A stretch of 64,000 nt of DNA from Lacipirellulaceae bacterium (GTDB taxonomy: Bacteria > Planctomycetota > Planctomycetia > Pirellulales > Lacipirellulaceae). Below the pieces are notes generated by a model. It was not told the DNA's origin. It made no database searches and was given only the letters and a program-made list of their open reading frames with translations. This document shows, piece after piece, positions 1-9,936 of this stretch; position 1 is the first letter of the stretch, and the number at the start of each line of letters is the position of its first letter. The DNA is taken from assembly GCA_040218535.1 (NCBI GenBank), contig JAVJRG010000005.1, positions 1,984,001 to 2,048,000 on the forward strand, in the 5' to 3' direction. The position numbers and the translations under genes are program-made.

Positions 1-3000
1 CGTCGTCCCATCCTCCCAAGTGATCGTTCGATCAGAGATCTCATGGAACTTCGCGGGCTGCCAATTGATTCCGTCGATTGAATCGTAGTGCACTAGCGAA
101 AAGATTCGCTGCCCTCCGAGATGCTTCATGCGTTTCACGATTGCTCGATACTTTCCTTCTTGAAACCAGATATAGGGATCTTCCGCGGGAAAACGCTCGT
201 CGCCGTGGGTAAACACGGGGTTGGGTGACTTCACGAATGGCCCGAGAGGATTGTCAGCGATCGCCACCATGTGGACCACGGGACCGCCGCCGGGCAGGGG
301 GAACTTCTTACCGACCGCTTTGTAGACCATCAGAATCTCACCACTGGGACGCTGACAAACGGAAGGGTTCGAGGTCATCAGCGAATCCAACGCGGTATCG
401 TCGTCGCTGATATCCATAACTGGCTGCTTCATCCGTACCCAAGGGCCTTCGGGTCGCTCCGCAACGGCGACTCCAATGCGTTGGTTGTTGCGGTGCTCCC
501 AATTTAGTAATTGTTTCCCAGGCGATCCCACGACTTCACCTGCCCCGGTGTTGCCCATGTAGTAGAGATAGTACTTGTCGCCGAACTTGTGGACCGTCGG
601 GTTATGAGTACACCAGCCATCCCAAGGCTCCTTGCCCAGCCGAGGAAGCGCAACACCATGGTGCTCGTAAGGACCAAAGGGGCTTTTCGAAGTCGCGTGA
701 GCGATTTCCGAATCGGTGACCCAGGCCCAGCCCAGCTTCTTCGGCCAACGCGAATAAAGCATGTGAAAAAGTCCGTCCTCTCCCTGCACCACCGATCCGC
801 CCCAATGGCTCCAGGTTTCGTTTTCGAAAACTGATGTCTTGCTGACTTGACCTAACTTGATTTCTAAATCGGGGGCCTGGCCTGCGCTTCCCTCCGGGAT
901 GACGCTCAATGTCGTACTGTCAGACTGAAGTCCCTCAGACTGAGCTTTCACGGTGATTGCACCAGCTTGCTTGCCTGCCTTGACGATCAACATGCACAGG
1001 CCGTTGAACGCATCGCGCTCGTCGGCAATGAAGGGTGCGGTGGTGGCGGCGTTTCCATTGCCGACCGCGGCGATGGTTCCAGCTCCTCCTACTGAGAAAC
1101 GGACCTTATTGGAAGCCAGCGGGCAGAGATTTCCCTTCGCGTCTGCAATGCGCACGGTGACGTAGGAAAGATCGTTCTCTCCAGCGGAAAGCATGCTGCG
1201 GTCGGGGACCAGCCGAACTCTCGCTGGTGGGCCAGATGTCCTTATTTCTTTCTCGGCAACCGGCTCACCGCCGATGTAGCCGACGACTCTTAGTGAGCCG
1301 GGGGCAAAGGGAGCCTCCCACGACAGACGATACTTTGACATGAAGTGAGCTTTTTCGTACCGGAGAAACTTCACCGGGAGCTTCGTGAGATTCTTCCCTT
1401 TGACCTTCCGTCCCAGCGACTTGCCGTTGACGAACAACTCAACCTCTTCGCAATTCGTGTAGGCGAAGATCGGAATGCGCTCTTGGTCAGTTCCCTCCCA
1501 GTTCCAATGGGGAAGCACATGCACCATCGGCTTCGTGGTCCATTGGCTCTGATAGAGAAAGAAGCGATCCTTTGGGAACCCACACAGATCCACCGCGCCG
1601 AAATAAGAACTGCGCGCGGGCCAGTCCGCATTCCAGTAGCCGTTGGTACTGTTATCTCTGCCGCCGTATGGAGTGGGCTCGCCGAGGTAGTCAAAACCGG
1701 TCCAAATGTACTCACCGAGCACTTCCGGGTTTTTCTCTAGGGCATCGAATTCAACATCGGGTGGGTAAGCCCAAGGCGGGCCTATGATGTCGTAGCTGGA
1801 TACCTGTAGCGACTCATGCGTCTTGTATTTCTCGATCGGCAGGTGATAGACACCTCGGCTACTCGTACATGAAGAGGTTTCTGAGCCAACGACCAAGTTG
1901 TCTGGCAAGAACTCAGCAACGGGCGCTCCGTAGGACAATGGCTTGTAGTTCATGCCTGCGATGTCGATCTTCCCGGCCATGCCTGACTTGTAGGGGCCGG
2001 GCCAATAGTTGAAGCCGCAGATGGTCGGCCGTGTTTCGTCGATCTCCTTGACATAACCGTTGAGCAGCTCAGCCAGGCGATTTCCCTCATTCGGTTTTCC
2101 TTGCTCAAGAATCTCGTTCCCGATGCTCCACATGAACACCGAAGGGTGATTCCGATCGCGCCGGACCATGTCCTTAATGTCGCGCTCCGCCCACTCGTCG
2201 AAGAACTTGTTGTAACCATTGGGCACTTTGGCAATCCGCCACACATCGAAGGCTTCGACTTGCACGAGGATTCCCAGCTCATCGCAAAGGTCAAGGAACT
2301 CATTCGACGGCGGGTTGTGGCTGGTGCGGACCGAGTTGACGCCCATCTGCTTCATGATCTGCAGCTTTCGCTCGTCCGCGCGACGATTCACAATCGCACC
2401 CAGCGGCCCGTTGTCGTGATGCAAACATACTCCTTGGATGCGGATCGGCTTTCCGTTGAGGGAAAACCCGTTGGCCTTGTCGAACTCCAGCTTGCGAATG
2501 CCAAAACGCGTTTCAGTTGCATCAACAACGGTCCCGCCGCTTTGTAATGAAGTGCGAAGCCGGTACAGACGTGGCGAGTCGAGATCCCACAGTTTGGGCT
2601 CGACGACGTTCAGTTTGGCAGTCGCTGAGGAACCATCGTCCGATATGCTGCCCGAAGTTTGTGCAACGACCTCTCCTTTCGGATCAACGACCTCGTATTC
2701 GACATGGAGATTTGCGTCCGGTTTCTCACCAGTGATCGTAGTCACAACATCGACGGCTGCTCGATCAGAACCAACCTCCGACGTAGTAACGAATGTTCCC
2801 CAGTGAGGGATGTGTACCGGATTCTTATAGTCGAGCCAGACATGGCGGTAGATTCCTGCGCCCGGGTACCAGCGTGAGGAAAGATCTTCCGGCGCGAGTT
2901 TCACCGCGACAAGATTCTCACCTCCAAAGTTCAGATGCTTGCTCACCTCGTACTGGAACTCGATGTACCCAAAGGGGCGGTTCCCAAGGAAATGCCCATT

Positions 3001-3372
3001 GACCCAGACGTGTGCGTTGTACATCGCTCCGTCGAAGGTGATGAACACCTTCTTCCCCTTCGCCGCGGCAGGGACTTGAAACTGCTTGCGGTACCAACCG
3101 GTCCCATGAAAAGGCAAACCGCCGCAGCGGGCGTTGTACTTCTCATCGAAAGGGCCCTCGATCGCCCAGTCGTGAGGAAGATCGAGGTCACGCCAATCGC
3201 CATCCTCGAAGGAGGAAAGCTCCGCGCCTTCAGCTTCACCTAAGTGGAACTTCCAGTTGTCATCGAAGGCCTGGCGTCCCAAGTGATCGCTATTAGCAAC
3301 GCAAGTCGTTGCCGCCGTAATAAGCAGCAGTACACAAAGAAAGAAAGCCTTGAGTGAAGATCGACCGCCCAT
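1..3372 (-). CDS. GH2 beta-galactosidase fused to a GH43/GH117-like propeller domain (3' end off window)
   Basis: One uninterrupted frame reads from the ATG at 3372 leftwards past position 1, so at least 1,124 residues are present and the C-terminus is missing. A signal peptide (MGGRSSLKAF..TTCVA, about 27 residues) is followed by a GH2 sugar-binding domain (about 35-190, LPHDWAIEGPF, GTGWYRKQF), an Ig-like domain, and a TIM barrel with the acid/base in MWSIGNE (E420) and the likely nucleophile in VGSETSS (E498). A DUF4982/Ig-like segment follows (IWTGFDYLGEP near 557; ELFVNGKSLG near 660). From about residue 853 a second enzyme-like module begins (WSHWGGSV, THNPTVHKFGDKYYLYYMG, MTSNPSVCQRPSGE, DPYIWFQEGKYR), typical of five-bladed GH43/GH117-type propellers. 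Family knowledge: GH2 enzymes release terminal beta-galactose. The divergent GH86-sulfatase-GH117 cluster suggests an agar or porphyran oligosaccharide substrate (inference). No Shine-Dalgarno sequence is obvious. Confidence 0.88.
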   Translation of the reverse strand, partial: MGGRSSLKAFFLCVLLLITAATTCVANSDHLGRQAFDDNWKFHLGEAEGAELSSFEDGDWRDLDLPHDWAIEGPFDEKYNARCGGLPFHGTGWYRKQFQVPAAAKGKKVFITFDGAMYNAHVWVNGHFLGNRPFGYIEFQYEVSKHLNFGGENLVAVKLAPEDLSSRWYPGAGIYRHVWLDYKNPVHIPHWGTFVTTSEVGSDRAAVDVVTTITGEKPDANLHVEYEVVDPKGEVVAQTSGSISDDGSSATAKLNVVEPKLWDLDSPRLYRLRTSLQSGGTVVDATETRFGIRKLEFDKANGFSLNGKPIRIQGVCLHHDNGPLGAIVNRRADERKLQIMKQMGVNSVRTSHNPPSNEFLDLCDELGILVQVEAFDVWRIAKVPNGYNKFFDEWAERDIKDMVRRDRNHPSVFMWSIGNEILEQGKPNEGNRLAELLNGYVKEIDETRPTICGFNYWPGPYKSGMAGKIDIAGMNYKPLSYGAPVAEFLPDNLVVGSETSSCTSSRGVYHLPIEKYKTHESLQVSSYDIIGPPWAYPPDVEFDALEKNPEVLGEYIWTGFDYLGEPTPYGGRDNSTNGYWNADWPARSSYFGAVDLCGFPKDRFFLYQSQWTTKPMVHVLPHWNWEGTDQERIPIFAYTNCEEVELFVNGKSLGRKVKGKNLTKLPVKFLRYEKAHFMSKYRLSWEAPFAPGSLRVVGYIGGEPVAEKEIRTSGPPARVRLVPDRSMLSAGENDLSYVTVRIADAKGNLCPLASNKVRFSVGGAGTIAAVGNGNAATTAPFIADERDAFNGLCMLIVKAGKQAGAITVKAQSEGLQSDSTTLSVIPEGSAGQAPDLEIKLGQVSKTSVFENETWSHWGGSVVQGEDGLFHMLYSRWPKKLGWAWVTDSEIAHATSKSPFGPYEHHGVALPRLGKEPWDGWCTHNPTVHKFGDKYYLYYMGNTGAGEVVGSPGKQLLNWEHRNNQRIGVAVAERPEGPWVRMKQPVMDISDDDTALDSLMTSNPSVCQRPSGEILMVYKAVGKKFPLPGGGPVVHMVAIADNPLGPFVKSPNPVFTHGDERFPAEDPYIWFQEGKYRAIVKRMKHLGGQRIFSLVHYDSIDGINWQPAKFHEISDRTITWEDGTT

Positions 3373-3662
3373 AGATACCTACAGTTTGTTTTGGGGAGGG
3401 GTTACTAGCTTGTTCAGTCCACTCATGTTTTGGAGCCGAAATTAAAGCCAACGAGCACCGAGACAACCGTGCGTGCCCCATTGAACACGACCAGGAAGCA
3501 CTTCACAACCAAACTGACATTGAATTGACAAGTTTTCGCTACCTCTTCGGGCCGCTTCAACCGCTTGCTCGCACCCTGAAGGACTATTACATTCCCGATC
3601 TCGTCTACGCTAGAATAGCGACTCTTTTCTTTCGCGACTTCCTCGAATGAACAACAATCGGC
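3373..3662. promoter_or_regulatory. Divergent promoter region between GH2 and GH86 genes
   Basis: This 290-bp gap must hold promoters for both galactan transcription units. A perfect small dyad CGCTA-GAA-TAGCG lies at 3608-3620, 43 bp before the GH86 start and so well placed for a repressor or activator site. A TTGACA hexamer occurs near 3524. No transcription start can be assigned from sequence alone. Confidence 0.4.
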
Positions 3663-6044
3663 ATGGCACCATCTTTTCGTTTCCTCCGACAACTTCAGCT
3701 TCCCCTGCTCACTGGCCTTGTGCTTTTCTCGCCAGCAGTATTCGCTCAGTCGCCGTTGAGTCCCGAGGGAGAGGAGCAACTAGCAACTCACAACTTTCTC
3801 TTTGATAGTTTCTCCGAAGGACGCAAGACCGTCTATCAAGGCCAGGGGGCAGACCGCGGCCTGAAAGAACTTACTCTGCTTGAAGAGACGCGACAGATTC
3901 GCGATGGTTACGAGCTCCTTGTCCCCGAAGGCGCAGAACGAATCGCCGGACTTTTCCGTCACTTTGGTTTCCATGGCAAGAATCTGGATCGCATCAAGGA
4001 GGTGCACGTCTTTCCCTTTTCTCCTGACAAGGCGCCGCCTCGCAGTGTGCAAAAGAAAGACTTTTACCGCGTTCAAATGCCCTCGATCCCGCTGTCTGAC
4101 GAACCCTTCGGACAGATGAAGATCAAGTTTCTCATGAAGCATAAGGATGCCGTCTGCCAGATTGACGACCTCATTTTCTACGCTCAGAAGGCGATCCCAC
4201 CTGAGTTCGACACCATTCCTTACCGCGACCTTGGATCGGAGCACCCTCGCGAAGCGGTGGAAATTCTGATCGACACCGACAACGAACTGTGGATCGGCGG
4301 GTCGACGGACTTGCAGCGAGACCGTTGGTTCCGCATGCATGAGACGCCCGGCGTCGTGCATCAATCTTTTGAGAAGTGGGCCGCTGAGCGGAACTTTCTT
4401 CCCGGACGAGGTGCCTTCAAATTCAATCCGGCAATCACCCGCCGCTGGGGTAAATGGGAACCGCTCAAGGAACGCGACGACAAGCCAGGATCAGCTGACT
4501 TGACGTTTTTCGATCAGTACGATGCAGGGGTCAGGCACCGCAAAACGATTCCTTTATTCAAGAGCAAACCCTTCGCCCTCTGCTTCAATGATTGGCCAGA
4601 GTTCATGTCTGTGCCACTGGTCGGCCGCGGCACACCTCAAATTAGTCGCTTCGCGGAAGCAGCGGAGCTGGCGGCCGCCTATGTCGAAGATCAAATCGAA
4701 GATGGTGGTTTCACAGCCCATTGGTGGGAGGTAAAGAACGAGAGCTCGGTACAGTCGGAATGGGCCCACCATTGGAAGGAAAAGCAGGGAATCGACGGCT
4801 GGGGGCTGCTGGCCGATTTCCATAATCAGGTTGCTGATGCGGTCCATGAACGCGCACCTGAGGTGAAAGTCGGCGGCCCTTCCTCCGCTTACATGCAGGT
4901 CCAGGTGAAGGACTTTACGATCTATCACAATCAGGCCCGGTTTATCGAAGAAACACGCGGACACCTCGATTTCTTCTCGCACCATTTTTATGAGAACGCC
5001 CTCATGCTCGGCGCTCACGAACGACGTGGCATGGGCTACTCGAACTACCTACTAGGGCGATACGAAGCGATTCTCGACATGCTCCGCGCGCACATGCACA
5101 AGGTCGACAACGTGCTGCCCATCCTGATTACCGAATGCGGCTCGCTCCAGAACGGACGCAACCCTTCGGACAATTGGTTACGGCTCCTCGCATGGAACGC
5201 CTATCTGACGAAGTCGATGCAGCGACCCGATCAAATTGATCTATTCGTCCCCTTCGTCTTCCTCCACATGTCATGGAATCCCATGAGCGGCGATGCCGCC
5301 TTCACTCCAAAAACGGATCGCGAACGCCACTACAAAATCGAGGACTTCGAACCGACTACGATCGCCAATTATTTCGAACTCTGGCGCGACTTCGACGGTC
5401 GACGACTCCCTGTGAGCTTTAACCGTCAATGGTTAGATGTCATCGCCGTCCATCAAGATAATCGCATTTCGCTAGCGATCACGAATATGGGCGGACGGCA
5501 GCTCTCGGTCGATCTTTCCAAGGTCGCCAAAAAGCTTGGTGTCAAACAAGCGGTACAAACCCGACTAAACTATCACCGCGGAGAAGTCGTTTTTGAACCC
5601 GAACACAGCATTAAGGTCGATAGCATCCCTGTCGATGTGAACGAAACCACGATTGTTCGGCTGATTCTACCTCAACCGCTTCGCCCCAGAGGAAAGTTGA
5701 GGAGGGAACGCTGCTACGCACATGCAACGGCGGTCAAATCGAACGGCGAACCAATTCTTTTCGAGGTGCAAGTCGATCAGCCAGAGGCTGTTAGCTCCGC
5801 CCAGCTTATCGTCGGCATCCACCGTCGTGGCGGGGTCACCAAACCGCTGCAGGTCGAGTTCAATGGTGAGCCAATCGCTATCGATAAGGGAGACGCCCAC
5901 GAGTTTACCGAATACTTCGCACCACTCAGCACGCAACTCCCGCTCTCGAAGCTACAGGCCAGCAACTCCGTGAAGATATCCTCGGAGAGCGGTGCGACAA
6001 TCACTTCAGTTCAAATTGTTACTGATAGTACAATGCCGAACTAA
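3663..6044 (+). CDS. GH86 family beta-agarase/beta-porphyranase
   Basis: A 793-residue secreted protein with signal peptide [17 protein letters not shown]. The central (beta/alpha)8 region carries WWEVKNESS with the probable acid/base Glu at about residue 360, and ILITECGS with the probable nucleophile at about residue 491. This Glu pair and the surrounding motifs are those I associate with GH86 endo-acting agarases and porphyranases, which cut internal beta-1,4 bonds of red-algal galactans. The N-terminal 170 residues and the C-terminal 200 look like beta-sandwich domains. It heads an operon: the sulfatase starts 33 bp after its stop and the GH117 gene 9 bp after that. Agarose versus porphyran cannot be decided by reading, but the adjacent sulfatase leans toward a sulfated galactan. 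Confidence 0.8.
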   Translation: MAPSFRFLRQLQLPLLTGLVLFSPAVFAQSPLSPEGEEQLATHNFLFDSFSEGRKTVYQGQGADRGLKELTLLEETRQIRDGYELLVPEGAERIAGLFRHFGFHGKNLDRIKEVHVFPFSPDKAPPRSVQKKDFYRVQMPSIPLSDEPFGQMKIKFLMKHKDAVCQIDDLIFYAQKAIPPEFDTIPYRDLGSEHPREAVEILIDTDNELWIGGSTDLQRDRWFRMHETPGVVHQSFEKWAAERNFLPGRGAFKFNPAITRRWGKWEPLKERDDKPGSADLTFFDQYDAGVRHRKTIPLFKSKPFALCFNDWPEFMSVPLVGRGTPQISRFAEAAELAAAYVEDQIEDGGFTAHWWEVKNESSVQSEWAHHWKEKQGIDGWGLLADFHNQVADAVHERAPEVKVGGPSSAYMQVQVKDFTIYHNQARFIEETRGHLDFFSHHFYENALMLGAHERRGMGYSNYLLGRYEAILDMLRAHMHKVDNVLPILITECGSLQNGRNPSDNWLRLLAWNAYLTKSMQRPDQIDLFVPFVFLHMSWNPMSGDAAFTPKTDRERHYKIEDFEPTTIANYFELWRDFDGRRLPVSFNRQWLDVIAVHQDNRISLAITNMGGRQLSVDLSKVAKKLGVKQAVQTRLNYHRGEVVFEPEHSIKVDSIPVDVNETTIVRLILPQPLRPRGKLRRERCYAHATAVKSNGEPILFEVQVDQPEAVSSAQLIVGIHRRGGVTKPLQVEFNGEPIAIDKGDAHEFTEYFAPLSTQLPLSKLQASNSVKISSESGATITSVQIVTDSTMPN

Positions 6045-6076
6045 CTTGCAGCCCCCAATCTAAGCGAACGAAACTT

Positions 6077-7900
6077 ATGAGACCAATTCTATTTGCGGCT
6101 CTATGTTTGGCGACCACGCTCGTCCGTGCGGAAGTGCAGCCGAACATCTTATGGATTCTCACGGACGATCAGCGTTACGACTCGATCAGTGCTTTCAATC
6201 GTATGCTGCACGACCGCGATTCGAGTGAACTGGGTTATGTCGATTCCCCAAGCATCGATAAGCTCGCAAAGATGGGCACTACCTTTATCAACACGTTCTG
6301 CCAAGCGCAAGGCTGCGCACCGTCTCGCGCAACGATGCACATGGGCAGGTATCCGTTTCGATCAGGGGTGTATGAATTCGAGTACTTCAATAACAACGCA
6401 GAACATTGTCGGCCGATGCTTCCAGAGCAGATGGCCAAGCTGGGGTATCAAACATGCCATGTAGGCAAACTGGGAGTCCGGATCAAGACAGTCAAGAATG
6501 GCCGCGTGCGCCCTCACCAGATCTATCAAACCGACGTAAAGTTCAAGCAGATGCACAAGGATGGTCTCACCGGTTGGGGTAAAGATTGGTTCTATGAACT
6601 CGACGGAGTGAAGCTTATCCCTCCCATCAAGCAGCTTCGCTACTTCGTAACGCCCGAAGGAGAGTTCGAGTACGCGTCGCTAGAGCTCGAAAAACGAATG
6701 CCCAAGTACGCCGGATCAGCGGCTGCAACCATGAAGAAATACGACCTGTTGCGTCACTACAACAGGAAAAAGCCCAAGAGCCCTGACGAAGGGATGATCC
6801 TGGCTGGGGTTAGTTCCCAACCCGCTGGAAAAACCCGAGACGGGTGGTACACCACCGTGCTTGGTCAGTTCCTGGAGAACGAGAACCAGAGTTTCGCTGT
6901 CGGATCTCAAACCGTTCAGGGCGTTGATCCCGCCAGGCCGCTCTTCTGTCACCTTGGGTTCGACTTCCCACACACGCCTGTTCTGCCCCCGGCGGATTAT
7001 CGTGCCCGCTTTCAACAGCATACCTATAAAGTTCCAACTTTCGACGAGAGCGAACTCGAGTCGATGCCCGAGCAGCTACAGAAGCAAGTGACTCACGGCT
7101 TTTCCAACCATTTCTCGGACGAGCAGAAACAAGCGATGATTCAGGACTACTTCGCTTTCTGTGCCTACGGTGATTCGCTAGTTGGCCAAGCAAGCGAGGC
7201 ATTCATCGCGTACAGCCAATCACACCAGCAACCGTGGATGATCGTCTACGTTTGCGGCGACCATGGCTGGAAGCTCAATGATCACGGCTCGGTCAGCAAG
7301 TTCACTCCTTGGAAAATCGACTGCCACAATCCGATCATCGTGATTTCTTCCGACAAGGAAACCTTCCCCGCTGGCAAGGTCGTAAAGGACTTCACCGAGT
7401 TCGTTGATATTGCCCCCACCTGTCTGGCAGCGGGCGGCGCGAATTTGCAGGATCAAAAATTTGACTATCTGGATGGCTATGATCTTGCGAATGTCATTTC
7501 GGGAGAGATCCCAGCTCGCGATTACGTTCTCGGAGAGAGTCACGCCGTCACGGGGCCGCGAGCCTTCATTCGCACGGAGGACTTCGTCTTCTCCATGCAG
7601 ACCCGCCCACACCGAAATCGAGGAAAACAACTTGATTGGGCCCGTAGTGCATCTTGGGAGGACCTTGACCCGGCACTCTACCACATGCCGACCGACCCCC
7701 ATGAAACTCAAAACCTGGCACATGATAAGAAGTACAGTGAAGTAGCCGAAAAGATGCAGAAGAAATTGCTCAACATCGTCCTCGGTGACAATCGCGTCGA
7801 GGTGGACTGGGGACCGAAGGCAGACGGCACAGAGATCTATCGCAGTAATTTCGCCCCCGGCGCGGATGACAAGAAGTTAAATCTCACAGCGAAACAGTAG
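6077..7900 (+). CDS. S1 family sulfatase (formylglycine type) of the galactan locus
   Basis: A 607-residue sulfatase with a short signal peptide ([18 protein letters not shown]). The metal-binding start [14 protein letters not shown] and the maturation motif QGCAPSRAT (C-A-P-S-R, Cys80, converted to formylglycine by FGE or anSME) are intact, as is [11 protein letters not shown] near the second metal-ligand region. At 607 residues it is longer than the usual 450-550; the extra length sits in the middle (residues about 140-270). Position between GH86 and GH117 points to removal of sulfate from agar or porphyran oligosaccharides, for example L-galactose-6-sulfate; that substrate is inferred from context only. 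Confidence 0.92.
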   Translation: MRPILFAALCLATTLVRAEVQPNILWILTDDQRYDSISAFNRMLHDRDSSELGYVDSPSIDKLAKMGTTFINTFCQAQGCAPSRATMHMGRYPFRSGVYEFEYFNNNAEHCRPMLPEQMAKLGYQTCHVGKLGVRIKTVKNGRVRPHQIYQTDVKFKQMHKDGLTGWGKDWFYELDGVKLIPPIKQLRYFVTPEGEFEYASLELEKRMPKYAGSAAATMKKYDLLRHYNRKKPKSPDEGMILAGVSSQPAGKTRDGWYTTVLGQFLENENQSFAVGSQTVQGVDPARPLFCHLGFDFPHTPVLPPADYRARFQQHTYKVPTFDESELESMPEQLQKQVTHGFSNHFSDEQKQAMIQDYFAFCAYGDSLVGQASEAFIAYSQSHQQPWMIVYVCGDHGWKLNDHGSVSKFTPWKIDCHNPIIVISSDKETFPAGKVVKDFTEFVDIAPTCLAAGGANLQDQKFDYLDGYDLANVISGEIPARDYVLGESHAVTGPRAFIRTEDFVFSMQTRPHRNRGKQLDWARSASWEDLDPALYHMPTDPHETQNLAHDKKYSEVAEKMQKKLLNIVLGDNRVEVDWGPKADGTEIYRSNFAPGADDKKLNLTAKQ

Positions 7901-7909
7901 AACCACATC

Positions 7910-9145
7910 ATGCGAAAGCTCCTCTTCTCCACGACAATAGCCGTTCTGGCAGTCTCTTCAAACCTACCTGCGCAAGAGCAGGGACCGTTTCCCTACAAGC
8001 TTCCGAAGACGAAACCTGATCGCCAGATGAGTCTGGCAATGGAGCGAATCTATACGGACTATCCGGCTCCAGAACCTGAAGACAACGAACTCTTCAGTCA
8101 GTTCAAGTACACCGAGCTCAAAGGGTTTGACTACAACGGAGGAGACGGCACGATCTCGCGCCGTGACCCTTCGAAGATCTTATTTGCTAATGACAAGTAC
8201 TACGTCTGGTACACGTGCCGCCGGACAGCACCGCCGCCGCGTGGTGCCGCCAACTCCACCGATGTCATTCCGTCGGCAGACTGGGACTTGGCGGAAATCT
8301 GGTATGCGACCTCAAATGACGGATTCACTTGGGAAGAGCAGGGCGTCGCCATCAAGCGTCCCGCCAAGCCGTTGGTCGGCTGGCGTTCCGTCACGACCAC
8401 AGACATCCTGCATTGGAAAGGGAAGTACTATCTCTACTATCAAGGTTTCCTGGAAGCGAGCGGCACCCGCGGCGACGACTGCCCCGTGGCACTGTCCTAC
8501 GCGGATTCCCCAGACGGACCTTGGACTCCTTACAACCAGATCGTAATTCCTAACGGTCCCGAGGGGGCGTGGGATCAGTATTCGATTCACGATCCGTATC
8601 CCTTAGTACGCGACGGTAAAATCTACCTTTACTACAAGTCCGACTTCGGCAGGAATCCAAACCCGGTGCGCATGCAAGGCTTGGCAATCGCGGACAATCC
8701 GCTGGGCCCGTTCGAGAAACATCCTTTGAATCCGGTCATCACGTCCGGTCACGAGACTTCACTTTTCCCCTTCAAAGGTGGGATCGCCGCCTTGGTCTAT
8801 AAAGACGGCCCAGAGCATAACACCATCCAGTATTCCGAAGATGGCGTGAACTTTTCGATCGCTTCGATCACTGAACTGATGCCCTACGCGGCGGCGCCCT
8901 TCGTACCCGATGCTTTCACCAACACCAAGAACGGGCGAGGTATCACGTGGGGCCTAGCCCACTTCATCAACCAGGGCGGCAAGGACCAATATCACTCGAT
9001 CTTGGTCCGGTTTGATTGCGACCTGAGCCTCGACCTAGACGATCCTGAAATGAAAAAGCATCGTGTCAATCATCGGCCCGATGTCTACTACCGGCAGGGG
9101 CTGAACAAGAAGCAGCTCAAACGGATCAAGGCGACTAGGCCCTAA
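7910..9145 (+). CDS. GH117 alpha-1,3-(3,6-anhydro)-L-galactosidase (neoagarooligosaccharide hydrolase)
   Basis: A 411-residue secreted five-bladed propeller with signal peptide MRKLLFSTTI..NLPAQ. Stretches I recognise as GH117 include GGDGTISRRDPSKI (Asp86), NDKYYVWYT, SADWDLAEIWYATS, YYLYYQGFLEASG, WDQYSIHDPYPL (Asp228), SGHETSLFPF (His281) and NGRGITWGLAHF. Known GH117 enzymes remove terminal 3,6-anhydro-L-galactose from neoagarooligosaccharides, completing agar breakdown with a beta-galactosidase, for which the divergent GH2 gene is the obvious candidate. It lies 9 bp after the sulfatase stop and ends the operon. Other GH117 substrates, such as other L-galactose-type ends, are possible. 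Confidence 0.9.
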   Translation: MRKLLFSTTIAVLAVSSNLPAQEQGPFPYKLPKTKPDRQMSLAMERIYTDYPAPEPEDNELFSQFKYTELKGFDYNGGDGTISRRDPSKILFANDKYYVWYTCRRTAPPPRGAANSTDVIPSADWDLAEIWYATSNDGFTWEEQGVAIKRPAKPLVGWRSVTTTDILHWKGKYYLYYQGFLEASGTRGDDCPVALSYADSPDGPWTPYNQIVIPNGPEGAWDQYSIHDPYPLVRDGKIYLYYKSDFGRNPNPVRMQGLAIADNPLGPFEKHPLNPVITSGHETSLFPFKGGIAALVYKDGPEHNTIQYSEDGVNFSIASITELMPYAAAPFVPDAFTNTKNGRGITWGLAHFINQGGKDQYHSILVRFDCDLSLDLDDPEMKKHRVNHRPDVYYRQGLNKKQLKRIKATRP

Positions 9146-9286
9146 GGCAATTTTCCTTTGTTAGATTCGCAATTTATTCTTTGCTCGCAGCGCCATTCCA
9201 TTTTCCGGCAAGCTCAAAGGCGATCACCAGATCGCACAATACTCGCTAGCTGAGAGTGTCGTGGCGACCAAGACTAGGCATGCTGC

Positions 9287-9730
9287 TCAACTCTTCTGGC
9301 ACTGCCCACAGTGGCCGCGAATCATGATTTCGGTAATTGTACCGAGCTTCTCACGCCTCGGCCCTCTTGAGGGATTGATTTGAACCGTGAAGTCATTCAT
9401 GCAAGAGAGCTGCCCGCAATCGACACACATGAAATGCGGATGCGTGAACTCTGCCTTGTTGCTCGTTTCGCGCAATTCGAACCGCCGTGTCTGATCACCC
9501 AGGTCGAGTCGCGTGACAAGCTGAGCGTCGGCTAGCTCATTCAGGCAACGAAACAGTGTCGATTGGTCGAAGCCGAAGTCGGCAAAAGCTTCGACGACTT
9601 CCGCGTGGCTCATCGGGGCTCCCGTTGAAGCCAACAATTTCAGCACGGCCACCCGGGCTGCCGTCGCCCGGAGCGATGCATCGCGCAGGGCCTGCTTTGC
9701 CCACGCTGCATCAGATTCAGTTCTTTTCAC
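9287..9730 (-). CDS. zur: Fur-family metal-responsive repressor, probably Zur
   Basis: A 147-residue Fur-fold regulator starting with GTG at 9730. The N-terminal winged helix (LRATAARVAVLKLLASTGAPMSHAEV..STLFRCLNEL) is followed by the dimerisation domain with HPHFMCVDCG, a metal-ligand cluster, and the C-terminal pair GHCGQC; the two CxxC pairs form the structural zinc site of the family. Fur, Zur and PerR cannot be separated with certainty by eye. Zur is favoured by the facing operon of His-containing PEP-CTERM genes, one resembling Zur-repressed cyanobacterial proteins. Dyads at 9775-9881 lie 45-151 bp upstream of its start, suggesting autoregulation. Confidence 0.82.
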   Translation of the reverse strand: MKRTESDAAWAKQALRDASLRATAARVAVLKLLASTGAPMSHAEVVEAFADFGFDQSTLFRCLNELADAQLVTRLDLGDQTRRFELRETSNKAEFTHPHFMCVDCGQLSCMNDFTVQINPSRGPRREKLGTITEIMIRGHCGQCQKS

Positions 9731-9774
9731 GGTCTAATTTCCTCCCAAGTAGTCCAGAGGGAATTCTGGCATTA

Positions 9775-9881
9775 TTGCAATTGCATTGCAAGTACACAGA
9801 TCGGTTTTATTTCGCAATTAAGAGACCAAGGCCCACTTGCAACCAAATTGCAATCCACCTACAAATGCAAGTCGTTTGCAT
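9775..9881. promoter_or_regulatory. Array of three 17-bp Fur/Zur-like operators (WTGCAA-N5-TTGCAW)
   Basis: Three copies of a 6-5-6 dyad are visible: TTGCAA-TTGCA-TTGCAA at 9775-9791, TTGCAA-CCAAA-TTGCAA at 9837-9853 and ATGCAA-GTCGT-TTGCAT at 9865-9881. Half-site centres are 11 bp apart, one helical turn, as expected for dimeric Fur-type proteins. They fill the gap between the fur-like gene (start 9730) and the facing DUF1559 gene (start 9937), so one array could control both directions. Binding by the neighbouring regulator is inference. Confidence 0.6.
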
Positions 9882-9936
9882 GTTACTCCATCGCGCATAA
9901 ACAGCACTGGGTCGACAGCCTAACGCTAGTAATCCA

